This document shows, in pieces, positions 21,186 to 28,370 of a stretch of 32,973 nt of DNA. The first letter of the stretch is position 1, and the number at the start of each line of letters is the position of its first letter. Made by a program: the position numbers and the translations under genes. Under the pieces are notes generated by a model, which had not been told where the DNA came from, did no database searches, and saw nothing but the letters and a program-made list of their open reading frames with translations. Source of the stretch: CAZWVM01 sp964637705 (GTDB lineage Bacteria; UBA8481); assembly GCA_964637705.1 (NCBI GenBank), contig CAZWVM010000012.1, forward strand, positions 1 to 32,973, read 5' to 3'.

Positions 21186-21215
21186 ATTGTACTACGCGCG
21201 ATGAAGTGGAATCAA
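21186..21215 (-). promoter_or_regulatory. Promoter of the PqqD/radical-SAM/peptide operon
   Basis: On the minus strand: TTGATT (21215-21210), 18-base spacer, TACAAT (21191-21186), then 9 bases to ATG 21176. This is the best -35/-10 match in the window. The mRNA would be leaderless or nearly so. The TGA in TTGATT is the stop codon of the upstream SGNH gene, so the biosynthetic operon can be transcribed separately from it. Confidence 0.65.
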
Positions 21216-22366
21216 CGGGTAGCGTGTTGCGCCGGGGCGGGAGAAACGGGCTTCCCGGACGATCGTCCGGCCGCCCAGGCGGTCGCACGCGCGCGCACGA
21301 GCGGCGCGACCGCGGCGGCGACTCTCCGCGCTCCCTCCTCGGTCAGGTGCACGGGATCGTAGAAGCAACTCTCGTCGTGAGGCACGAGCGCGGAGAGGTC
21401 CACGCATTCCACGCCCTCCTCCGCGGCCACCTCGATCATGGCGCGATTGTAGGCGGCCAGGAAACGCGCGTGGGCGGCGGCGGAGTACCGGCCGGTTGTC
21501 TTCATCCAGTCGTATTCCGGCTCGATGCGCGTCCAGGGCTCGGTGTCGTCGTAAAGCATCGGCTGCGTGAGAAAGACGATATCGACACCGGCACCGCGGG
21601 CACGACGGGCCAGGAGCCCGAGATTCTGGCGGTATTCCGGCCACTGCGCCAACAGCGGCGTGACATCGGCGGGCGGCGTGTCCGGGTCCGAAATGAAACG
21701 AACGGGCGCCATCGCGTGGCCGGACCGGCGCACGACATGGGCGCGGTCCCAGAGGGCCTTCTTCCACGCGAAGAGCACCTGCAGGAGACGGTTCGAACCG
21801 AAGAGGCGATAGAGGGCCGAGGTGCCGTCGAGCGGATTGCCCCGCAACCGCCTCTCCTCGGAGAAGGACAAACCCATGTCGTTGATGCCGGCCATGAGAA
21901 GCACCAGTCGCGGGCGAACGCGGGGAATCACCTCCTCCATGAAGACGAGATGCCCGCGCGTCGTATGGCCGTCCAGTCCGGCGTTGCCGACCCAGGTGCC
22001 GGGGAGTTCCGCCTTCACCGACTCCTCCACCAGGGCCGGCCATGTCCTGGCGTCGTCGAGGTAATGGCACTGAGTCGTGCTGCCGCCGATCGCGACGACG
22101 GTGTAAGCCGAGTCCCAGTCGCGGGGCGGCTCGGCCCCGCGAAATCCCCACGAGTTCGTCGTGAAGCGCGAAGGGCTCGTGACCCCGCGCAGCGAGCTTT
22201 CGTTCTGGAAACGCTCGAACGGGCGCAGAGCGAGTCGCGGAGAAAAGGGATTCGGAGGAGAAAGGAATCGCACCAGGAGCTCGAGACAAATGACGCCGGT
22301 TCCGGCCGAGAGAGCGAGGGCCGCGATTCGAAACCATAGCCGACGATCCGGAAGCCGTTGTGCCAT
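21212..22366 (-). CDS. SGNH/GDSL-family hydrolase, membrane-anchored
   Basis: A 384-residue protein with an N-terminal membrane anchor or signal (residues ~11-32) followed by an extracytoplasmic SGNH domain. GGSTT (94-98) carries the nucleophile Ser96, GIND (160-163) the oxyanion Asn162, and DPVHLTEEG (337-345) the Asp337/His340 pair. Such proteins deacylate lipids or glycans, or act with acyltransferases in polysaccharide modification (AlgX/AlgJ-like). No MBOAT partner is nearby. It shares the strand of the peptide-maturation operon and ends 35 bases upstream of it, but a separate promoter lies between, so membership in that pathway is uncertain. ATG 22366 has GGAG immediately before it and a -10-like TAGGCT six bases upstream. 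Confidence 0.82.
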   Translation of the reverse strand: MAQRLPDRRLWFRIAALALSAGTGVICLELLVRFLSPPNPFSPRLALRPFERFQNESSLRGVTSPSRFTTNSWGFRGAEPPRDWDSAYTVVAIGGSTTQCHYLDDARTWPALVEESVKAELPGTWVGNAGLDGHTTRGHLVFMEEVIPRVRPRLVLLMAGINDMGLSFSEERRLRGNPLDGTSALYRLFGSNRLLQVLFAWKKALWDRAHVVRRSGHAMAPVRFISDPDTPPADVTPLLAQWPEYRQNLGLLARRARGAGVDIVFLTQPMLYDDTEPWTRIEPEYDWMKTTGRYSAAAHARFLAAYNRAMIEVAAEEGVECVDLSALVPHDESCFYDPVHLTEEGARRVAAAVAPLVRARATAWAAGRSSGKPVSPAPAQHATR

Positions 22367-22372
22367 CTCCGG

Positions 22373-22400
22373 AGCCTACCGGCCGGCCGTGAATGTGCAA
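22373..22400 (-). promoter_or_regulatory. Putative leaderless promoter of the SGNH gene
   Basis: On the minus strand: TTGCAC (22400-22395), 16 bases, TAGGCT (22378-22373), 6 bases to ATG 22366. It lies in the 159-base divergent gap to mltG. On the other strand of that gap a perfect TTGACA (22486-22491) stands 34 bases before the mltG ATG, but no clear -10 follows at 16-18 bases. Confidence 0.45.
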
Positions 22401-22525
22401 GGTGCGTCGCGTCGCCCCGGGCGCGTTCGTGGTTCGTGGGTCATGTAACTCACGATTCACGGACGCACACTCGCGCCTCTCCAATTTGACAATTCGCCGG
22501 GAGGACGGCAAAGTGATACCACGTC

Positions 22526-23500
22526 ATGACCCCCCGGATGCTCCTTCTTCTTCTCCTGGCCGCCGGACTGATCATCGGAGCCCTTGCGATCCCGATGGTC
22601 CTTCCCCCGGCGTCAAACCACGCGGGGCCGATCGTCGTGGAGATTCCGAACGGCGCAACCCCCGACGAGGCCGGTCTCCTTCTCGAGCGGCACGGTGTCG
22701 TGGCCTCGGCGCGTGCCTTCGCCTGGGCCTCGCGCGCCCGGGGGCTCGCGGTGCGGCCGGGCCGCTATCAATTCAACGCCCCGGTCTACCCGTGGTACGC
22801 CGCGCGGATCCTCCACCGCGGCGTCGCGGCCGCTTCGGAAATCGAGGTGACGATTCCCGAGGGGCGGCGGCTCCCCGAGATCGCCCGGATCCTGGACCGG
22901 GCCGGCGTCGTGAAGGAAAGGGATTTCCTGGGGTTGTGCCGCGACCCGGCTCTCGTCAGGGAGTTGACCGGGCGCGACGTGGAAAGCCTCGAGGGCTACC
23001 TCTTTCCCGACACTTACAAGTTCCGGCCGGACGAGGGAGCGGAGAGGGTGATCCGCCGGATGCACGCGCGCCTCATGGACGTCCTCGGCCCGGCTCCTCC
23101 GCCCGCATTCGATACCCACCAGTGGCTGACGCTCGCTTCAATCGTCGAGCGGGAGGCGGCGGTCGAACGGGAGAGGCCGAGGATCGCCGCGGTCTTCCTG
23201 AACCGTCTGAAGCGCGGCATGCCACTCGCGGCCGATCCGACGATCCGCTACGCCCTCGACAAGTGGGGAACCGAACCGGTGCTCTTCTCCGACCTCGAGG
23301 TGGAATCACCCTACAACACCTACCGGCACACCGGTCTCCCGCCGGGCCCCATTTCGTCGATGGGCGCGGCGAGCCTGGAGGCGGTCCGTTCACCGCTGTC
23401 CACCAACGACCTCTTCTTCGTCGCGCGAGGCGACGGCGGCCACCTCTTCGCCTCCACCTTCGAGAACCACCGCGCGAACATCGCGTCGCTCGGGCGATGA
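22526..23500 (+). CDS. mltG: Endolytic murein transglycosylase
   Basis: A 324-residue YceG/MltG protein. It has a single N-terminal membrane segment (residues ~5-27) and a LysM-like subdomain with VEIPNGATPDEAG and VTIPEGRRLPEIA. The catalytic domain contains LEGYLFPDTY (155-164) and ASIVERE (204-210), with the catalytic Glu208. AAVFLNRLKRGMPLAADPTIRYAL is the family's substrate-groove block. MltG cuts nascent peptidoglycan strands at the inner membrane and sets glycan length. It heads a three-gene plus-strand operon and overlaps the next gene as ATGA. The usual neighbour ruvX/yqgF is absent. Confidence 0.93.
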   Translation: MTPRMLLLLLLAAGLIIGALAIPMVLPPASNHAGPIVVEIPNGATPDEAGLLLERHGVVASARAFAWASRARGLAVRPGRYQFNAPVYPWYAARILHRGVAAASEIEVTIPEGRRLPEIARILDRAGVVKERDFLGLCRDPALVRELTGRDVESLEGYLFPDTYKFRPDEGAERVIRRMHARLMDVLGPAPPPAFDTHQWLTLASIVEREAAVERERPRIAAVFLNRLKRGMPLAADPTIRYALDKWGTEPVLFSDLEVESPYNTYRHTGLPPGPISSMGAASLEAVRSPLSTNDLFFVARGDGGHLFASTFENHRANIASLGR

Positions 23501-24621
23501 AACCCGGAACTCTTTCCGTGGCGGCGGCCGCCGCTCTCCTCTCGACGGGCGGGTTCTTCGGCCAGAATGTCACGGGGATCCTGTCGGACCTGCTGCCCGG
23601 GATCATCGCCGGCGGACTGTTGCTGATCCCCCTCGCCACCCCGCCTCTCCTGCCTCCCCGCCGGGAGGCCATCGTCATGGTCGTCCTCCTCGCCCTCAGC
23701 CTCCGGTCGGGAATCTCCGATCCCATCGAATCAGCGAGCCTCGCCCTCTGCGCGATCGCCGTCCAGGCGGGCGCACGCGTCGGTCCCTCGCGGGCCGTGC
23801 GCAACGCGATTCTCGGCGCGACCGCCTTCATGATCGTCTATGCCCTGTTCCAGCGGTATGTGCTCTTCCCCGAGATCCTGAGGCGGGCCGAAGAATGGAA
23901 CGTAACGGGGGAGGCCTACAGCCGTGTCGCCTCGGGGCGCGTCTTCGCCACGTACATCCTTCCCGGGCAATTCTCGGCGTTTCTCGCCGTCGTGCTCCCC
24001 CTCGCCCTCGCGGCCTCCCTCGCCGAACAGTCGCCGCTCCCGGCACGACTGCTCGCGATCGGCATCGCGTTCGCCTTCGCCCTGTCGCAATCGCTCTCGG
24101 GCATCGTCGCGGCCATGCCGTCGACGGCCTACCTCCTGGGACAGACACGGCGCGCCGCTGCGGTCCTGTGCGTGCTCGTCGCGATTGCCGGGTGCGCATC
24201 GCTGATCCGCACGGACGTGGCGGCCCTGAAGCCCCTTTCCCTGCGCGTCCACACCTGGAACGCCACGATTCGGGGGGCGCTCGACGCGCCCCTCCTCGGT
24301 CACGGCGCGGGCTCGTTCGAGCGGCTCTTCATGAAGCGCTACTTCCGTCCCGGCGCCGACGAAGTGCGTCACCCGCACTCCTGGCCCCTGAAAGTCCTCT
24401 TCGAGTCCGGAACGGCCGGCCTGGCCGCATGGCTCGTCCTCGCGGCGGGACTCTTTCGTCCCGTGAGCGACCGGTCCTTTCGCGCCGCCGCGCTCGCCTT
24501 CTTCTGCGCCAGTCTCCTCGACGTCGCCGACCATTCCGTGACCCTGCGCATGCTCGGTTGCCTCCTCCTGGGCGTCTCGATCGCCGCGACGAGCACGCGA
24601 GGTTCGACGGAGGCGCCGTGA
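23497..24621 (+). CDS. O-antigen ligase/polymerase-like membrane protein (Wzy_C family)
   Basis: A 374-residue protein made mostly of hydrophobic helices. Diagnostic stretches are GRVFATYILPGQFSAFLA (the 'GTF-NPN-FA' element of Wzy_C/WaaL proteins), a loop with PLLGHGAGSFERLF, and HPHSWPLKVLFESG, corresponding to the conserved His-containing periplasmic loop before the last helices. These proteins join or polymerise undecaprenyl-linked glycans on the outer face of the inner membrane. Ligase and polymerase cannot be told apart by sequence. ATG 23497 overlaps the mltG stop as ATGA, and its own stop overlaps the ComEC-like start as GTGA. The gene is separate from manC, though both may serve surface polysaccharide. 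Confidence 0.8.
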   Translation: MKPGTLSVAAAAALLSTGGFFGQNVTGILSDLLPGIIAGGLLLIPLATPPLLPPRREAIVMVVLLALSLRSGISDPIESASLALCAIAVQAGARVGPSRAVRNAILGATAFMIVYALFQRYVLFPEILRRAEEWNVTGEAYSRVASGRVFATYILPGQFSAFLAVVLPLALAASLAEQSPLPARLLAIGIAFAFALSQSLSGIVAAMPSTAYLLGQTRRAAAVLCVLVAIAGCASLIRTDVAALKPLSLRVHTWNATIRGALDAPLLGHGAGSFERLFMKRYFRPGADEVRHPHSWPLKVLFESGTAGLAAWLVLAAGLFRPVSDRSFRAAALAFFCASLLDVADHSVTLRMLGCLLLGVSIAATSTRGSTEAP

Positions 24622-26258
24622 CGAAGCCCGGCGGCGCGCCCGACCCGCCGCCCGCGGTCGCGAGACGAACCCCCTTCGCGGCCCCCTTCGCGGCGCTCGC
24701 GGCGGGCATCGCCGCGACCGGTGTTCTGAGGGATCGTCCCGCTTCGCTGGCCGTGGCACTCGTCGTGCTCCTCGCGATCACCGTCCACGCGCGGCTCGAC
24801 CGCCGCTGGCTGACCTCACTCGTCCTGGCCGCCGTCTTCGTTCTCGGCGTCGTGGCCGGCACGAGGATGGATTCCACCCCGTCGCCGTCCCCGGCGGACG
24901 ATGCGCCGATCCTCGAACGGATCGACGAGACGATGAGCTGGCGGCTCTCGCGATTCGCCCGCTCGGCTCTCATGGATGACCGCCCCGCTCTCGATGACCG
25001 TGACCGGGTGAGCTTCCGAAGGGCGGGGGTCACCCATCTCCTCGCGATCTCGGGGCTTCATGTCGCGCTGATCGGCGGTCTGGCCTGGGGCCTCTTCGCC
25101 GCGGCGCTCGGGCCGCGGCCCCTGGCCGACGTCGCGGCCGCGGTCGTCACGATCACGTACGTCGCAGGAGTCGGCGCGCCGGCCTCGGCCCTCCGATCGG
25201 GGCTCATGGTCGCCGCGCTCCTGGCGGGGCGCGCCATGGGGCGCCCCGCCGACGCCTTGAACACGCTCTTCGGCGCCGCGTTCGTGACCGTTCTCTTCGA
25301 TCCCCCCGCGCTCTTCGACGTCGGTTTCCAGCTCTCCTACGCCGCGGCGTACGGGCTCATCGCCTGGACCCGTCCCCTCGAATTCCTGCTCCGATTCCTC
25401 CCGGGTCCGGTCCGGGGCCTTTTCGCCGCGTCGCTCGCCGCCCAGGCCATGACCACGCCCCTGATGGTCTGGCATTTCCGGGAGTTCGCACCGATCGCGT
25501 TTCTCGCCAATATCCCCTCCATCCCGATCTTCTCCCTGCTTCTGACCCTGGTCGTTGCGGCTCTCGCGGGCGTGCCGGCGGCCGCGACGGCCGGCGACGC
25601 GTTATTGGGTGTCTTCCTGGAGATGATCGAGGTCTTCGCGCTGCTGCCCGGGGCCTCGTTCCTCGTCGACCGGATTCCTCTCGAGGCGCTCGCGGCCGTC
25701 GGCGGTTTCGCCGCCGTGCCCTTTGTCCCGGGCCTGCGCCGGCGAGCGACCCTGTCGGTTCTCCTCGGCGTCGTCATGGTCGCCTCCCTGGCCCTTCACC
25801 GACCGACCGACGGCGTCCTCGTCGTCATGGAAGCGCCCCGGAAGCTCGGCGTGCTCGTCGTCGAGAACGGCGAAGGCGTCATCCTCGACGACGGGTTGTC
25901 GCTCGCCGCCTGGCGCGACGCGATCACGCGCCGGGGATGCCGCTCCGTCACTTCCTTCCGCACGATCTCTCCCGCGGCGCTCGGGCCCTACGCCGGCCGT
26001 GGACTGGGGGCATGGTGCCGCGTCGACGAATGGATCGTGCCCGGACGCTGGATGGACGATCCGGAGAAACGGCGCGTGATCGACTCGATCGAATCCCAGG
26101 GCACCGTCGTGCGGACGCACGCGCGGCCCTGCGTATCGGCCGCGGCGAAAGGAGAAACCCTTCTCCTCGGCGACGTCAACGGCTCCCCGGAGGGACTTCT
26201 CCTCGTGCCGACGGGACCAGGAACATTCCGGGTCGAGAGGCGGGGCGCGGCGGACTGA
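24618..26258 (+). CDS. comEC: ComEC/Rec2-like channel protein with degenerate C-terminal domain
   Basis: A 546-residue multi-pass membrane protein. GVTHLLAISGLHVALIGG (137-154) is the near-invariant signature of the ComEC/Rec2 competence domain, which moves single-stranded DNA across the inner membrane. FDVGFQLSYAAAYGLI and NIPSIPIFSLLL follow, as in the family. Two departures are visible. The N-terminal OB-type domain is absent or very short, since only ~100 residues precede the core. The C-terminal ~130 residues keep a beta-lactamase-like layout (VLVVENGEGVILDDG) but lack the metal-binding HxHxDH motif. DNA uptake is therefore possible, but nuclease action by this domain is unlikely. GTG 24618 overlaps the upstream gene as GTGA. 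Its end mirrors the end of ppk1. Confidence 0.85.
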   Translation: MTKPGGAPDPPPAVARRTPFAAPFAALAAGIAATGVLRDRPASLAVALVVLLAITVHARLDRRWLTSLVLAAVFVLGVVAGTRMDSTPSPSPADDAPILERIDETMSWRLSRFARSALMDDRPALDDRDRVSFRRAGVTHLLAISGLHVALIGGLAWGLFAAALGPRPLADVAAAVVTITYVAGVGAPASALRSGLMVAALLAGRAMGRPADALNTLFGAAFVTVLFDPPALFDVGFQLSYAAAYGLIAWTRPLEFLLRFLPGPVRGLFAASLAAQAMTTPLMVWHFREFAPIAFLANIPSIPIFSLLLTLVVAALAGVPAAATAGDALLGVFLEMIEVFALLPGASFLVDRIPLEALAAVGGFAAVPFVPGLRRRATLSVLLGVVMVASLALHRPTDGVLVVMEAPRKLGVLVVENGEGVILDDGLSLAAWRDAITRRGCRSVTSFRTISPAALGPYAGRGLGAWCRVDEWIVPGRWMDDPEKRRVIDSIESQGTVVRTHARPCVSAAAKGETLLLGDVNGSPEGLLLVPTGPGTFRVERRGAAD

Positions 26259-26276
26259 AGGAAGCGGTCAGTCCGC
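26250..26276. terminator. Bidirectional hairpin between comEC and ppk1
   Basis: GCGGACTGA (26250-26258) and its exact reverse complement TCAGTCCGC (26268-26276) flank a 9-base loop. Each arm is the last three codons (Ala-Asp-stop) of one of the two converging genes. A 9-bp GC-rich stem is well placed to act as a terminator in both directions, though there is no T tract on either side. Confidence 0.55.
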
Positions 26277-28370
26277 GGGACGGAGCGGCTCGAAGAGCGA
26301 GGGCCGCGCTTTCCGGGCCGCCTCGACCTCTTCGTCCCGGAGCCTGTAAAGAATTTCCTGGCTGCGCATGAGCTTCTTGCGACCCGCGGAGGCGCGTTCG
26401 TAGCGGCCGTCAGCCAGGAGATTCCACGCCTTGGCCGTGTCTCCAAAGCAGGTCTTCAGCACATTGATGAGACGTCGACGCGAGGCGGCGTCTTCAATGG
26501 GCACCAGCAGTTCGACCCTGCGATCGAGGTTGCGCGGCATCCAGTCGGCGCTGGAGATGAAGAGGCTTTCCTGTCCGCCGTGGTGGAAGTAGAGGATGCG
26601 GGCGTGCTCGAGAAACCGGTCGACGATGGAGACGACGGTGATGTTTTCCGAAAGCCCGGGCACGCCGGGGCGGAGACAGCAGATTCCGCGGATGTTCAAC
26701 TGGACCTTGACGCCCGCCTGCGAGGCCCGGTACAGGGCCTCGATGATCTCGTTGTCGACGAGGGAATTGAGCTTGGCCATGATCGCCGCCTTGTGGCCCT
26801 GCTTCTTCCGCTCCGTCTCGCCGTCGATGAGATCGCGGATGCGGCCGCGCAGGCCGAGGGGCGCGGCTTCGATCTTGCGGAAGGCCTGGGGCTGCGCGGC
26901 GCCGGTGATCGTGTTGAAGAAGACGGAGGCGTCGAAGCCGAGGTCCTCGTCGGCGGTGAGGTAGCTGATGTCGGAGTAAACCCGCGCCGTGTTCTCGTTG
27001 TAATTCCCCGTTCCGAAGTGCACGTAGCGCACGACGCCCTGCGGCTCGCGGCGCACGACGACGCAGACCTTGGAGTGGGTCTTCAAGCCCCGGATCCCGT
27101 AGATGACCTGGACGCCCGCGTCCTCGAGTCGACGGGCCCACTCGATGTTTCGCTCCTCGTCGAACCGCGCCTTCAGTTCCACGATGGCCGTGACGTACTT
27201 GCCCTTCTCCGCGGCGCGCTGCAGGGCGGTGACGATGGGGCTCTGGGGGCTCGTCCGGTAGAGGCACTGCTTGATGGCCAGGACGTCCGGATCGTCGGCC
27301 GCCTCCTCCAGGAAGCGCACCACGGGGTCGAAGGTCTCGTAGGGGTGGTTCAGGAGGAGCGGTCGGCGCGCGAGCGCGGCGAAAAGGCTCTCCTGGGGGT
27401 CGAGGTCCGGCACGGGCTGGGGCGGCCAGGCCTCGTATTTCAGCGCCTCGTAGCCGCCGAGCGAGGCGAGGGACATGAACGTGGAGAAGTCGAGAGGGCC
27501 GGGAAGCTGGTAGACGGACCGCTCCTCGGCCCTGAGCAGCCTTTGGAGCCACGACACGGTCGTCTTGGTGGCGGGAGCGGCGACCTCCAGCCGGATGCAG
27601 TCGCTGCGCTTGCGGGCCCTCAGGACCTCCTCCATGCGCGTCATCAGGTCGTCGTCGTCGTCGTCGCCGCGGGCGCTCACGTCGGCGTTGCGCGTGATCC
27701 GGAACGGAACGCACTCCGCCGGAGCGTCACCGGGGAAAAACTTGTCGATGAAGAAGGCGATCACGTCCTCGAGAAGCGCGTATTCGTACTGCTCCGAGGA
27801 GGGCAGCGTGACGATACGGTTCATCCGGCGTCCGAAGGGGATGACCGCGAACCGCGGCCGGTCGTCCGCGCCCTCGGCCGGGCGGAAGCGGACCGCCACG
27901 TGGAGGAGGCGGCTCGAGAAGAGCGGCGGATCCGTTTCGGGATCGATCGCCACCGGCGTCGCCACGGGATAGATCTCCTCCTGGAACAGCCGCTCCAGGT
28001 AGGAGACCTGGGGTTCCTTCCACTCGCCCGACCGGACGCGCCGGATCCCGGCGGCCGCGAGCTGCGGCTCGAGCCACTCGAGGTAGCAGGCGTATTGCTC
28101 GTTCACCATCGCGCGCACCCGCGCGGAGATCCGTTCGAGCTGTTCCTCGGGAACGAGCCCGCTCGGATCCGGACGCGTCACCTTCTCGGCTTTCAGAAGC
28201 GCGAGTCCCCCGACGCGCACCATGAAGAATTCGTCGAGGTTGGAGGCGGTGATGGCGAGGAACTTGAGCCGCTCAAGGAGCGGCACGCCCGTGTCCTTCG
28301 CCTCCTCCAGCACCCTCTGGTTGAATTCCAGCCAGCTCAGCTCGCGGTTGAAGAACCTCGGTTCCTTCAC
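26268..28370 (-). CDS. ppk1: Polyphosphate kinase 1
   Basis: A 700-residue PPK1 of normal length, which reversibly makes polyphosphate from ATP. Family blocks in order: ELSWLEFNQRVLEEA (10-24), NLDEFFMVRVGG (44-55), HPYETFDPV (342-350), KQCLYRTS (367-374), GLKTHSKV with His432, the phosphorylated histidine, HFGTGNYNENTA (451-462), and RFLEHAR with His589, the second essential histidine. A six-Asp run (236-241) sits in a surface loop. GTG 28370 is the start, overlapping the ppx stop as GTGA. It is the last gene of the ROK-ppx-ppk1 operon and converges on comEC with a 9-base gap. Confidence 0.95.
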   Translation of the reverse strand: MKEPRFFNRELSWLEFNQRVLEEAKDTGVPLLERLKFLAITASNLDEFFMVRVGGLALLKAEKVTRPDPSGLVPEEQLERISARVRAMVNEQYACYLEWLEPQLAAAGIRRVRSGEWKEPQVSYLERLFQEEIYPVATPVAIDPETDPPLFSSRLLHVAVRFRPAEGADDRPRFAVIPFGRRMNRIVTLPSSEQYEYALLEDVIAFFIDKFFPGDAPAECVPFRITRNADVSARGDDDDDDLMTRMEEVLRARKRSDCIRLEVAAPATKTTVSWLQRLLRAEERSVYQLPGPLDFSTFMSLASLGGYEALKYEAWPPQPVPDLDPQESLFAALARRPLLLNHPYETFDPVVRFLEEAADDPDVLAIKQCLYRTSPQSPIVTALQRAAEKGKYVTAIVELKARFDEERNIEWARRLEDAGVQVIYGIRGLKTHSKVCVVVRREPQGVVRYVHFGTGNYNENTARVYSDISYLTADEDLGFDASVFFNTITGAAQPQAFRKIEAAPLGLRGRIRDLIDGETERKKQGHKAAIMAKLNSLVDNEIIEALYRASQAGVKVQLNIRGICCLRPGVPGLSENITVVSIVDRFLEHARILYFHHGGQESLFISSADWMPRNLDRRVELLVPIEDAASRRRLINVLKTCFGDTAKAWNLLADGRYERASAGRKKLMRSQEILYRLRDEEVEAARKARPSLFEPLRPAD

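Noticed and set aside
19846..21288. A 480-residue version of the radical-SAM protein starting far upstream
   Set aside because: Its first ~130 residues are the PqqD-like gene read in another frame (Arg/Pro-rich, no homology). The TTG at 20901 in a TTGA overlap gives a normal-length enzyme.
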